NCBI GenBank assembly: GCA_963791315.1
Contig: CAWBRQ010000007.1
Coordinates: 62,001-126,000 of the forward strand
DNA length: 64,000 nt
Origin: JACCZX01 sp963791315
Lineage (GTDB): Bacteria; Pseudomonadota; Gammaproteobacteria; Burkholderiales; Burkholderiaceae_F
Direction of reading: 5' to 3'
How positions within the stretch are numbered: position 1 is the first letter of the stretch; every line of letters starts with the position of its first letter. The notes beneath the pieces are model-generated. The model saw nothing but the letters and a program-made list of their open reading frames with translations. It made no database searches and was not told the origin of the DNA. This document shows, piece after piece, positions 18,613 to 26,804 of the stretch. A program made the position numbers and the translations under genes.

Positions 18613-19377
18613 TTACCCCTTACTCGCCTGGCCCTGTGCCGCAACTGCCTGTACCGCACGCTCGATTTCGGCGGGATCCCCAAGGTAATAGTGCCGGATT
18701 GGCCTGAGTTCGGAATCGAGCTCATAGACTAGCGGACGCGCGGTCGGGACGTTCAGCGCGACGATTTCGTCGTCGGATATGCGATCGAGATGCTTGATCA
18801 GCGCACGCAGCGAGTTCCCGTGCGCGGTGACCAAAACGCGCCGGTCACGCAGGATCGCGGGCGCTATTGAATCGTTCCAGAACGGGATCGCGCGGGCGAC
18901 GGTGTCTTTCAGGCTCTCCGTTACCGGCATCTCGTTCGGGACTACGTGCTTGTAGCGTGGGTCGTCCTGGATGCGTCTCGGATCCGAAGGCGGTAGCGGC
19001 GGGGGCGCCACCGCATAAGCACGACGCCATTTGAGCACCTGTTCTTCGCCGAATTTGGTGGCGGTCTCGGCCTTGTTGAGCCCCTGCAGCGCTCCGTAAT
19101 GGCGCTCGTTCAGACGCCAGCTGTGCACCACCGGCAGCCACATCAGGTCCAGCGCGTCCAGCGCGATCCACAGTGTCCGAATGGCGCGCCTGAGTACCGA
19201 TGTATATGCGATATCGAACGTGAATCCTTCGTCACGCAGCAACTCACCCGCTGCTTTCGCTTCGCGGCGGCCGTTTTCGGTCAGATCAACATCGGCCCAG
19301 CCGGTAAACCGGTTCTCGAGATTCCACTGGCTTTCGCCATGACGCAGCAGCACCAGTTTGAAGATCGGTTCGTGCAT
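18613..19377 (-). CDS. gpmA: 2,3-bisphosphoglycerate-dependent phosphoglycerate mutase
   Basis: GpmA interconverts 3- and 2-phosphoglycerate in glycolysis and gluconeogenesis. The 254-residue product has the catalytic LLRHGES (His13 phosphorylated), RFTGWADVDLTENG, LNERHYGALQGLNK and the second-histidine motif VTAHGNSLRALIKHL. The length is right for the cofactor-dependent dPGM class. It diverges from the rhodanese gene, with about 50 bases between starts. Confidence 0.97.
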   Translation of the reverse strand: MHEPIFKLVLLRHGESQWNLENRFTGWADVDLTENGRREAKAAGELLRDEGFTFDIAYTSVLRRAIRTLWIALDALDLMWLPVVHSWRLNERHYGALQGLNKAETATKFGEEQVLKWRRAYAVAPPPLPPSDPRRIQDDPRYKHVVPNEMPVTESLKDTVARAIPFWNDSIAPAILRDRRVLVTAHGNSLRALIKHLDRISDDEIVALNVPTARPLVYELDSELRPIRHYYLGDPAEIERAVQAVAAQGQASKG

Positions 19378-19387
19378 CAGCCTATTC

Positions 19388-19393
19388 TATAAT
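19388..19393 (+). promoter_or_regulatory. -10 element for the rhodanese–grxC–secB operon
   Basis: A perfect TATAAT lies 34 bases before the rhodanese GTG in the short divergent gap with gpmA. No good -35 is present at the proper distance, so the promoter call rests on the -10 and the position. Confidence 0.45.
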
Positions 19394-19426
19394 TCGCGCC
19401 CTTCGTCGCTGGCTGATCCCTTCCCC

Positions 19427-19828
19427 GTGCAGTTTCTGATCGAAAATGTTTTCTTGATTGCGATCGCTCTTTTTAGTGGGGCGATGCTGCTATGGCCCAT
19501 GGTGCGGGGTCGAGTGTCCGGGCCTGCGCTGAACACGCTGCAGGTGACTCAGCTGATCAATGGCAAGAACGCGACAATCGTTGACATTCGCCCACCCGAG
19601 GAATTTGCAAAAGGTTCGTTGCCGAATGCACGCAATCTGCCCGCGGATAAGGTCAAAGAGGGCGCTGGTGCGTTGAAGAAGGACAAGCCGGTGATCGTTG
19701 TGTGTCCCAACGGTCGATCAGCCGGGAGCGTTGCGGCGCAGCTGCGGTCCAACGGCTTCAACGAGGTTTTTGTTCTGGCGGGCGGTCTTGCGGCGTGGCG
19801 TGAGGCAGGATTGCCGATCAGGACATGA
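19427..19828 (+). CDS. Membrane-anchored rhodanese-like protein
   Basis: The product is about 133 residues: one N-terminal membrane helix (ENVFLIAIALFSGAMLLW) and a single rhodanese domain with the active-site cysteine in VVCPNGRSA. Rhodanese domains move sulfane sulfur. The acceptor is unknown. GTG at 19427 is chosen because it places the membrane helix at the N-terminus; an in-frame extension upstream would run into the gpmA start. The order rhodanese–grxC–secB–gpsA is typical of betaproteobacteria. Confidence 0.88.
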   Translation: MQFLIENVFLIAIALFSGAMLLWPMVRGRVSGPALNTLQVTQLINGKNATIVDIRPPEEFAKGSLPNARNLPADKVKEGAGALKKDKPVIVVCPNGRSAGSVAAQLRSNGFNEVFVLAGGLAAWREAGLPIRT

Positions 19829-19838
19829 TGGAGATCGA

Positions 19839-20099
19839 ATGACCGTGCACATCATGATGTACAGCACCGGAATGTGCCCGTTCTGCGATCGCGCCGAAGC
19901 GCTGCTGAAGGCCCGCGGTGTTGTTCATATCGAAAAAGTCCGGATCGACCTCGAGCCGGCGCGACGCGACGAAATGACAACCCGCACCGGGCGCCGCACG
20001 GTGCCCCAGATTTTCATTGGAGACACGCACGTCGGCGGCTTCGACGATTTATCGGCGCTCGATCGAGCCGGAAAGCTCACTCAATTGCTCGCCGCGTAA
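19839..20099 (+). CDS. grxC: Glutaredoxin 3
   Basis: This is an 86-residue glutathione-dependent disulfide reductase of the cytoplasm. The redox site CPFC follows MMYSTGM, and the glutathione-binding RRTVPQIFIGDTHVGGFDDL is intact. It starts at the ATG ten bases after the rhodanese stop codon and ends 11 bases before secB, so it sits mid-operon. Confidence 0.95.
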   Translation: MTVHIMMYSTGMCPFCDRAEALLKARGVVHIEKVRIDLEPARRDEMTTRTGRRTVPQIFIGDTHVGGFDDLSALDRAGKLTQLLAA

Positions 20100-20110
20100 C
20101 AAGGAAACTA

Positions 20111-20638
20111 ATGAACGACCCTAACCCCACCATTGGGGCCGCCGGCCCCACCGCCGCGGAGCAAGCCCCCGTATTTCAGCTGCAGCGCGTCTACCTGAAG
20201 GACGCCTCGCTCGAGATGCCGCACGCACCACGCATTTTTCTGGAAGCCGAGGCGCCGTCTGTCGATATTCAACTGGAAGTCAGTAATGAGCCGGTAATCG
20301 ATGCCGTGCACGAGGTCGTCGTGCGCGTGACGGCGACTGCGAAGGTCAAGGACAAAGTCCTGTTTCTGGTCGAAGGCAAGCAGGGCGGCATTTTCGAAAT
20401 TCGCAACCTGAGCAGCGAGCAGATGGGTCCGGTGCTCGGTGTCGTCTGTCCCGGCATCATTTATCCGTACCTGCGCGCCAACATTGCCGACTTGATATCA
20501 CGCACTGGTTTGCCCGCGATCCATCTTGCCGAGATCAACTTCGAAGCGTTCTATTCGCAAAAGATGGCGGCGATGCAACAGCAGGCGGGTACCGCTCCGG
20601 CTGTCAGCGCCACCGGCAACGGCGTCGCCAGCGCGTAG
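20111..20638 (+). CDS. secB: Protein-export chaperone SecB
   Basis: SecB is a tetrameric cytosolic chaperone that keeps preproteins unfolded and delivers them to SecA. The 175-residue protein contains the family core FQLQRVYLKDASLEMP, LEGKQGGIF-like VEGKQGGIFEIRNL, and CPGIIYPYLRANIADLISR. The Ala/Gln-rich tail is variable in the family. AAGGAAACTA precedes the ATG. Confidence 0.97.
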   Translation: MNDPNPTIGAAGPTAAEQAPVFQLQRVYLKDASLEMPHAPRIFLEAEAPSVDIQLEVSNEPVIDAVHEVVVRVTATAKVKDKVLFLVEGKQGGIFEIRNLSSEQMGPVLGVVCPGIIYPYLRANIADLISRTGLPAIHLAEINFEAFYSQKMAAMQQQAGTAPAVSATGNGVASA

Positions 20639-20662
20639 TGCCGCTTAACTGAGCGAGCGCGC

Positions 20663-21669
20663 TTGAACGTTGCTGTTCTGGGCGCGGGCGCGTGGGGCAC
20701 TGCGATTGCGGTTGCGCTCAGCGCGCGGCATTCCGTGATGTTGTACGCGCGAAGCAGTGAGCAGTGTGCCCGCCTCACGCGCGACCGGGTCAACGTGAAG
20801 TATTTGCCGGCGCTTGCACTACCGGAAACGCTGCATTTCACCGACGACCTGGGCAAAGTCAGTCGGCACAGCGCTTGCGCGGACGGCTTGACGCTTGATT
20901 GCAACTCCGACCGACGCGCTGCGCTCCGTTGTGCGTGGTGTCAACGAGATGTCGCCGAATGTGCCATTGGTCTGGTTGTGCAAGGGATTTGAGCAATCGA
21001 GTGAGCAATTGCCGCATCAAGTCGTGCGCGAGGAATTGGGCGATCGTGCCGATGTGGGACCGTTATCGGGGCCGAGCTTCGCAATCGAGGTTGCGTGCGG
21101 CTCTACCCGCGGCTCTGACGGTCGCCGGCGCCACCGAATTTTGTGAGCGCGTCACCGAGGCATTGCACGGGGGACCGCTTCGCATCTATTCGACTGATGA
21201 CGTAACGGGGGTTGAAGTCGGCGGTGCCGTCAAGAATGTCATGGCAATAGCCACCGGCGTCTCGGATGCACTCGAACTCGGCCTCAATGCGCGCGCCGCT
21301 CTGATCACACGTGGCTTGGCGGAGATCACTCGCTTCGGCATCGCGCTCGGCGCGCGCGCCGAAACCTTTACGGGCCTGACCGGCATGGGTGACTTGATTC
21401 TGACGGCTACCGGTGATCTTTCGCGCAACCGCAAGGTCGGCTTGGCGCTCGGACGTGGCGCAACGGCAGACGCCGCCGTCGCGGAACTAGGTCACGTCGC
21501 GGAAGGCGTGCGTTCGGCGCACGCCGTGCTGGGCCGTGCGCGTCAATTAGACGTCGACATGCCGATTACCGAGGCCGTCTGCGCGGTGCTCGACGGTGCA
21601 TTGACGCCGTCGGAAGCGCTGCATGCGTTGCTCGCGCGCGAGCCGAAAGTCGAAGTGCAATTGTCGTGA
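20663..21669 (+). CDS. gpsA: Glycerol-3-phosphate dehydrogenase [NAD(P)+], two frameshifts
   Basis: GpsA reduces dihydroxyacetone phosphate to sn-glycerol 3-phosphate, the backbone of phospholipids. Three consecutive frames together make a complete protein: VAVLGAGAWGTAIAVAL (Rossmann loop) and RVNVKYLP in the first; IATPTDALR, VPLVWLCKGFE and PLSGPSFAIEVA in the second; LPAALTVAG, GGAVKNVMAIATGVSDAL and TGMGDLILTATGDLSRNR in the third. Single extra bases near 20891 (in CTTGATTGCA) and near 21097 account for both breaks. Removing them gives 334 residues, the usual length. The TTG start at 20663 opens MNVAVLGAG. Confidence 0.92.
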
Positions 21670-22256
21670 CGACGCGCTCCGTATGCGTGTTCTGCGGCTC
21701 GCAGCCGGGCCGGCGCGAGGAGTATGTAGCGGCGGCGCGCGACACTGCTCGCCTGCTGGTGCAAAGTGGGATCGAGCTCGTGTACGGCGGTGGGCATGTC
21801 GGCTTGATGGGCGCGCTGGCGGACGAAGCGCTTACGCATGGAGGGCGCGTGGTCGGCGTTATTCCAGAGCACCTGATGCGTCCCGAGGTCGTTCACCAGG
21901 GATTGACCGAGTTGATCGTGGTCGACTCGATGCACACCCGCAAGCAGACGATGGCGGCGCGTAGTGATGCTTTTATCGTGCTACCTGGTGGCTACGGCAC
22001 GATCGAAGAAATGTTCGAGATGTTGACGTGGCTGCAGCTGCGGCTGCAGGACAAACCGGTCGGACTGCTGAACGTGGCGGGCTACTTCGATTCGTTGCTG
22101 CAGTTCTTGGAGCACGCGGCGAACGAAGGACTGATCAGACGCGAGCATCGCGACCTGCTGCGTGTGGAGCACACGCCCGCCCGCTTGCTTGCTCTTTTGG
22201 CGGCCGACATGGCGCAGGCGCAGCCGATGCATCCGCGCAGCATCTCGCTGGGGTAG
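21666..22256 (+). CDS. LOG-family nucleotide 5'-monophosphate phosphoribohydrolase
   Basis: LOG (TIGR00730) enzymes release bases from nucleotide monophosphates; plant and bacterial members act on cytokinin ribotides. The 196-residue product has GSQPGRREEY near the start, GGGHVGLMGALADEAL, and the signature LPGGYGTIEE with HTRKQTM before it. The GTG start overlaps the gpsA stop, implying co-transcription. The physiological substrate in this organism is not known. Confidence 0.9.
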   Translation: MTTRSVCVFCGSQPGRREEYVAAARDTARLLVQSGIELVYGGGHVGLMGALADEALTHGGRVVGVIPEHLMRPEVVHQGLTELIVVDSMHTRKQTMAARSDAFIVLPGGYGTIEEMFEMLTWLQLRLQDKPVGLLNVAGYFDSLLQFLEHAANEGLIRREHRDLLRVEHTPARLLALLAADMAQAQPMHPRSISLG

Positions 22257-22263
22257 CGGCGCG

Positions 22264-22734
22264 TTAGCTTCCGCCCAAATAGTTCGCCTGTCGCCATGCT
22301 TCAAATATCACGACTGCAACGGCATTCGAAAGATTCAGGCTGCGGTTGCCCGGACGCATCGGCAGCCGGATTCTTTGGATCGGCTCAAATCGTTCACGGA
22401 TGCCGTCGGACAGCCCTGCGGTTTCGTTGCCGAATACGAACCAATCGTTTGGTTTGAACTCAACGTCCCCGATCAAACGTGCGCCGCGCGTCGTCAGCGC
22501 AAACGTACGATCGGCAGGCGGTTTCTCGCTCGCGATCATGGCGTCGAAGCTTGCGTGCACTTTGATCGCCGCAAATTCGTGATAGTCCAGTCCCGCGCGC
22601 CTCAGCTGCTTATCGTCGAGGTCGAAGCCAAGCGGAGAAACGAGGTGCAACCGAGCGCCGGTATTTGCCGCAAGCCGGATGACGTTGCCGGTATTGGGTG
22701 GGATCTCAGGCTCGACTAGAACGATGTGGAACAT
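22264..22734 (-). CDS. trmL: tRNA (cytidine/uridine-34-2'-O)-methyltransferase TrmL
   Basis: TrmL methylates the wobble ribose of two leucine tRNAs. The 156-residue product is a minimal SPOUT methyltransferase: HIVLVEPEIPPNTGNVIRLAANTG at the N-terminus, the SAM-knot region VFGNETAGL, and IRLPMRPGNRSLNLSNAVAV at the C-terminus. It follows comF by only four bases on the minus strand, so the two genes are probably one transcript. Confidence 0.95.
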   Translation of the reverse strand: MFHIVLVEPEIPPNTGNVIRLAANTGARLHLVSPLGFDLDDKQLRRAGLDYHEFAAIKVHASFDAMIASEKPPADRTFALTTRGARLIGDVEFKPNDWFVFGNETAGLSDGIRERFEPIQRIRLPMRPGNRSLNLSNAVAVVIFEAWRQANYLGGS

Positions 22735-22738
22735 TGCG

Positions 22739-23443
22739 CTACGGAGTCCGGGCGACGATCAGGTTGTGAACCTGCGATGCGCCTGCCTGTTTGAGCGCCC
22801 GCGCTACCTCATCGAGCGTACTGCCGGTAGTCATCACGTCATCAACCACGAAAACGTGCTCCCCGACGCGTCCTTCAACCGCAAAGGCACCGCGCACATT
22901 GCCCCTTCGCTCCTTCAGCGCCAGAGTCTGTTGTGGCGCGGTATGCCGGACGCGCAACAACCGGTCGACGACAAGAGGGCGGCCGGCTGCCGACGCAAAA
23001 GCACGAGCTATGTGATGCGATTGATTGAATCCGCGCTGCCGTGCGCGCTCGAACGCGAGCGGTACCGGGATGACGACGGCATCGGTTGTGGAGCGCGACA
23101 GCGCTGACGATCGACTTGCCAACAGCTGCCCGAAAAACTGCGCGAGGTCCAGTCTGGCGGTGAATTTCAGCGCCATCACCATTCCGTCGACCGGCGAAAC
23201 GTAGTCTGCCAGCGTCATCGTCGTATCGAAGTGCGGCATTTCGGCCAGGCAGCGACCGCAGATGCGCGGCGCCCCTGATGCGACGTTCAGTAGGCGTATC
23301 GCGCAACGCTCGCACCGCGCCGTTCCCGACGCAAAAAAGTCCGCTTCGCACTGCGGGCAAATCGAAGTCGACGGTACGCCGCGTTGGAGCCCGCATACGA
23401 CGCAGTGCGGAGGCAGTAGCCGGTACGCCAGGGAACGCAGCAT
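22739..23443 (-). CDS. comF: ComF-family phosphoribosyltransferase-like protein
   Basis: ComF proteins are needed for DNA uptake in naturally competent bacteria and have a type I phosphoribosyltransferase fold. The 234-residue product has an N-terminal zinc-ribbon (CVVC, CPQC, CERC, CGRC) and the PRPP-binding loop VFVVDDVMTTGSTLDE. Competence in this organism is not shown by anything else here. It diverges from bioC, with 36 bases between the starts. Confidence 0.92.
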   Translation of the reverse strand: MLRSLAYRLLPPHCVVCGLQRGVPSTSICPQCEADFFASGTARCERCAIRLLNVASGAPRICGRCLAEMPHFDTTMTLADYVSPVDGMVMALKFTARLDLAQFFGQLLASRSSALSRSTTDAVVIPVPLAFERARQRGFNQSHHIARAFASAAGRPLVVDRLLRVRHTAPQQTLALKERRGNVRGAFAVEGRVGEHVFVVDDVMTTGSTLDEVARALKQAGASQVHNLIVARTP

Positions 23444-23479
23444 GGTCCGACGAGGATAGCTGCATATACTCGATCGACG

Positions 23480-24430
23480 ATGCCCCTTGGTCCAGGATCC
23501 TCCGAATTAACGCCGACGATGGTCGCGCCGCCGCGCATTCCGGCACGCGTCGCCACGGTCCGGCGTCAGTTCGATGTTCGCGCTGAGCGCTTCGTACAGC
23601 GGGCAGCATTGCCGCGCGAGGTCGGGCGGCGACTGATCGAGCGACTGGAATACATCAGACTCGCGCCGCGCCGAATTTTGGATGTAGGTTGCGGTGCAGC
23701 CGAGACACGTACGCCCTTGTTGATCCAGTACCCGCACGCCGACTGGATAGGCCTCGACGTCTCCGAGCGCATGCTGAAAGCCGGCGCAGCGGATCGCATT
23801 CATACCCGGGCCAGTCGCTGGCTGCGTGGTGCGTCGTCGCGACGCGTGGCGGGCGATGCCGGCCGATTGCCCATCGCCGATGACAGCATGGACCTCGTAT
23901 TTTCGAATCTGATGCTGCATTGGCATCCGGAACCGCATGCCGTGTTTCCCGAGTGGAAGCGGGTACTAAAAACCGATGGCTTGCTGATGTTTAGCTGCTT
24001 CGGTCCGGACACGCTGAAGGAGCTGCGTGCTGCCGCCGCGGCCGCACTTCCCCATTCGCGCCCAATGCCGTTCGTTGACATGCATGACTTCGGCGACATG
24101 ATGGTCGCGAGCGGTTTTGCGACCCCGGTGATGGATGCGGAAGTTATTACGCTTACCTACGCGTCGCCTGAGGACCTGTTGCGCGAGGTACGCGCTTTGG
24201 GCGGTAATCCGCGCGACGATCGCGCGCAATCGCTGCCTTCGGGACGGCAGGCGCGCGAAATGCTCAAGGCACTGGAAGCGCAACGCGGGGACGACGGGCG
24301 AATTCGATTAACCTTCGAGGTCGCCTACGGTCACGCGTGGAAGCCGATGCCTACCAAAGCAGCGGGCATGACGGCGATCACAGTCGAGACCCTTCGTGCC
24401 GAGTTGGCGAGTCGCAACCGAGCTAAGTAA
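23480..24430 (+). CDS. bioC: Malonyl-ACP O-methyltransferase
   Basis: BioC methylates malonyl-ACP to begin the pimeloyl moiety of biotin. The 316-residue protein has the class I SAM-binding loop ILDVGCGAAET (about residue 65), the acidic IGLDVSERML, and DLVFSNLMLHWHPEP and FSCFGPDTLKELR, which are characteristic of BioC. The opposite-strand comF neighbour is a known arrangement. The actual start may be ATG 23519, since the first dozen residues are not typical. Confidence 0.88.
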   Translation: MPLGPGSSELTPTMVAPPRIPARVATVRRQFDVRAERFVQRAALPREVGRRLIERLEYIRLAPRRILDVGCGAAETRTPLLIQYPHADWIGLDVSERMLKAGAADRIHTRASRWLRGASSRRVAGDAGRLPIADDSMDLVFSNLMLHWHPEPHAVFPEWKRVLKTDGLLMFSCFGPDTLKELRAAAAAALPHSRPMPFVDMHDFGDMMVASGFATPVMDAEVITLTYASPEDLLREVRALGGNPRDDRAQSLPSGRQAREMLKALEAQRGDDGRIRLTFEVAYGHAWKPMPTKAAGMTAITVETLRAELASRNRAK

Positions 24431-24485
24431 GCCGGGCAACACGGGTGATAGTTACTGAAATTGCATTCAACCAACGGAGCATTCG

Positions 24486-24974
24486 ATGTCAATCATTTCG
24501 TTTTTCAAGGAAGCCGGCGAAAAACTGTTCGGCAAAAAGGCGCAAGCGGCCCAAGGTGAGGCGGCAGACCCGGCGGCGATCGACGCTGCTAATCGCGAAG
24601 CAGCTACTGCGATCGAGAATTACATTAAATCGATGGGGTTGACCGCAACCGGTCTCACCGTGACCTACGACGGTGCGAAGGCGACCGCCAAGGTATTCGG
24701 TATCGCTAAGGACCAGGCCACCAAGGAGAAAATAATTCTGGCCACCGGCAACGTGCACGGCATCGCAGCCGTCGATGACAACATGACGGTGGACTTGTCG
24801 CAGCCCGAATCGAAGTACTACACCGTAGTCAAGGGCGACACGCTGTCGAAGATCGCGAAGGAGTTCTACGGCGACGCTAACGCATATCAGAAAATTTTCG
24901 AGGCGAACAAGCCGATGCTGACGCATCCGGACAAGATTTACCCGGGGCAAAATCTGAGAATTCCGCCAAAGTGA
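24486..24974 (+). CDS. BON-LysM protein (Kbp/YgaU-like)
   Basis: The 162-residue protein starts MSIISFFKEAGEKLFGKKA and has a BON domain (about residues 40-105) followed by a LysM domain (YYTVVKGDTLSKIAKEFYG to PGQNLRIP). E. coli Kbp with this arrangement is a cytosolic potassium-binding protein. There is no signal peptide here either, so the LysM domain probably does not meet peptidoglycan. It is a single gene with a terminator behind it. Confidence 0.9.
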   Translation: MSIISFFKEAGEKLFGKKAQAAQGEAADPAAIDAANREAATAIENYIKSMGLTATGLTVTYDGAKATAKVFGIAKDQATKEKIILATGNVHGIAAVDDNMTVDLSQPESKYYTVVKGDTLSKIAKEFYGDANAYQKIFEANKPMLTHPDKIYPGQNLRIPPK

Positions 24975-24986
24975 TCGTTGATCATT

Positions 24987-25043
24987 GACCGCTGAGCGGT
25001 CGGAGCGGGGCAGTCGCGGAGGCGTCTGTCCCGCTTTTGTTTT
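24987..25043 (+). terminator. Tandem hairpins ending in a T-rich terminator after the LysM gene
   Basis: GACCGC-TGA-GCGGTC (24987-25001) is followed by a longer stem GCGGGGCAG (25005-25013) with CTGTCCCGC (25026-25034) and then TTTTGTTTT. The second is a canonical rho-independent terminator placed 30 bases after the stop codon. Confidence 0.85.
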
Positions 25044-25093
25044 GCGCGTGTTGGTGCGACCGCTCCGAACGCAGCGCGTGTTTAGCGTCTATA

Positions 25094-25099
25094 TATAAT
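25094..25099 (+). promoter_or_regulatory. -10 element of the cytochrome oxidase operon
   Basis: A perfect TATAAT lies nine bases before the ATG of the DUF2244 gene. If it is used, transcription would begin within a base or two of the start codon, giving an almost leaderless message. The -35 region is poor. Confidence 0.45.
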
Positions 25100-25107
25100 C
25101 CGCCGCG

Positions 25108-25593
25108 ATGTCTGCCCCAATAGCCGAAGCAAACACCTGGTTGATCAAGCGAAATTGCTCGGCTGGTCCGCGTCAGCTGGCGGTCGTCTTTGGGTCGTTG
25201 GTAGCTGTCTCGTTTGCATTCGGTGTGGGCTTTGCCGTTTTCGGGTTGTGGATGGTGCTTCCCTTCGTGGGTCTTGAGTTGATTGCCGTGGGTGCTGCGT
25301 TTTTCTGCTACGGCCGGCACGCGGCCGATTTCGAGCGCATCGCTGTCGAGCCACGCGTGGTGTCGGTCGAGCGTGTCGAAGGGGCGCATAACAATCGGTG
25401 GGAGTTTGATCCGCGCGCGTCGCATGTACAGGTCGAGACGTGCGGTCGCAGTTGGGGCCAGCGCGTGCGCGTTTTTCTGTTGGCGCCGACAACCAGGCTC
25501 GAGCTAGGGCGGTTTCTGCTCGATCCGGGGCGCGTGGCGCTGGGGCGCGAGGTCAACGGGGCGCTGATGCGGGCGCGTGGTGGAGCACTGTGA
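25108..25593 (+). CDS. DUF2244 membrane protein of the cox cluster
   Basis: The 161-residue product has two adjacent membrane helices (about residues 28-70) and a soluble C-terminal domain ending GRFLLDPGRVALGREVNGAL, as in DUF2244. The family is found beside coxB in many proteobacteria but its role in oxidase assembly is not defined. It is the first gene of the oxidase cluster and precedes coxB by 49 bases. Confidence 0.85.
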   Translation: MSAPIAEANTWLIKRNCSAGPRQLAVVFGSLVAVSFAFGVGFAVFGLWMVLPFVGLELIAVGAAFFCYGRHAADFERIAVEPRVVSVERVEGAHNNRWEFDPRASHVQVETCGRSWGQRVRVFLLAPTTRLELGRFLLDPGRVALGREVNGALMRARGGAL

Positions 25594-25642
25594 CGCGGTC
25601 GCAGGTCGATGTTGGACAAAAAACAATGGCGATGAACCGGCA

Positions 25643-26776
25643 ATGAAACTTGGCCATGCAGTCATCGGTAGCGTGCGCCGCTTAGCGCCCGCGGCGCTTC
25701 TCGTTGTGGCCGGCAACGCAGTTGCGGCGATCCAGAGCCGCTACAACCTGCCGCCGCCGGCCAGCAAGTTAGCGGCAGACATTTACTCGCTGCACGATTT
25801 CATGCTGATCATCTGCGGCGCCATTTTCGTGCTTGTCTTCGGCGTGATGTTCTATTCGATCTGGAAGCACCGCAAATCGAAAGGCGCAGTCGCGGCGAAT
25901 TGGCACGAGAACACTATGGTCGAGATTGTGTGGACCGTAATTCCCTTCATCATCATCATCCTGATGGCGCTGCCTGCGACGCGCACCGTGGTGGCGATGA
26001 AGGACACGAGTAATGCCGAGTTGACGATCAAAGCCACCGGTTACCAGTGGCAGTGGGGATACGACTACATCCGCGGCGAAGGCGAGGGCATTGGATTCCT
26101 CTCACGGCTCGCAACACCTCGTGCGCAAATCGAGGGCAATGAACCCAAGACAGCGAACTACCTTAGCGAAGTGACCGAGCCGATGGTTGTGCCGGTCAAT
26201 CGAAAGATTCGCATCATCACCACCGCAAATGACGTGATTCATGCGTGGGCGGTGCCTGCGCTCGGTGTCAAGCAGGACGCAATTCCAGGTTTTACGCGTG
26301 ACGCCTGGTTTCGCGCCGAGCAGATCGGAACGTTCTACGGCCGGTGTTACGAGCTGTGCGGCAAGGATCACGCATTCATGCCGATCGCGGTGCAGGTCGT
26401 TTCGGCTGACGACTACACGAAATGGGTGGCGAACCGTAAACAGGCAATGGCGGCGCTGGCCGACGACCCAACGAAGGTGTGGACGCAGGCCGAGCTTGCC
26501 GCGCGTGGCGAGAAGGTCTACCAGGCGAATTGCCAGGTCTGCCACCAGCCAACCGGTTTAGGCGCCCCGCCGGCGTTTCCACCGCTGGCCGGCAGCAAGG
26601 TGGTTGCCAATACGCCCGAGATGCTGCAGATTTTGTTGAACGGCCGCAACGCGATGCCCTCGTGGAAGGCCTTGTCCGATGTTGAACTGAGCGCCGTGGC
26701 GACTCACGTCAAGAATTCGTTCGGCAACAAGGGCGGCATCGTGCAGCCCACCGAATTCCGTGCCGCGCGCAAATGA
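25643..26776 (+). CDS. coxB: Cytochrome c oxidase subunit II with C-terminal cytochrome c domain
   Basis: Subunit II takes electrons from cytochrome c through CuA. The 377-residue product has a signal-like N-terminus (SVRRLAPAALLVVAGNAVAA), two membrane helices (about 50-70 and 95-115), and a cupredoxin domain with the CuA ligands in GRCYELCGKDHAFMP. A fused cytochrome c domain contains the heme motif CQVCH and a downstream methionine in NGRNAMPSW. The ATG at 25643 is used because it starts a signal sequence. A seven-codon reading frame (25626-25646) overlaps this start. Confidence 0.96.
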   Translation: MKLGHAVIGSVRRLAPAALLVVAGNAVAAIQSRYNLPPPASKLAADIYSLHDFMLIICGAIFVLVFGVMFYSIWKHRKSKGAVAANWHENTMVEIVWTVIPFIIIILMALPATRTVVAMKDTSNAELTIKATGYQWQWGYDYIRGEGEGIGFLSRLATPRAQIEGNEPKTANYLSEVTEPMVVPVNRKIRIITTANDVIHAWAVPALGVKQDAIPGFTRDAWFRAEQIGTFYGRCYELCGKDHAFMPIAVQVVSADDYTKWVANRKQAMAALADDPTKVWTQAELAARGEKVYQANCQVCHQPTGLGAPPAFPPLAGSKVVANTPEMLQILLNGRNAMPSWKALSDVELSAVATHVKNSFGNKGGIVQPTEFRAARK

Positions 26777-26804
26777 ACCACCGCACCAAACGTCAGGAAA
26801 TTCG

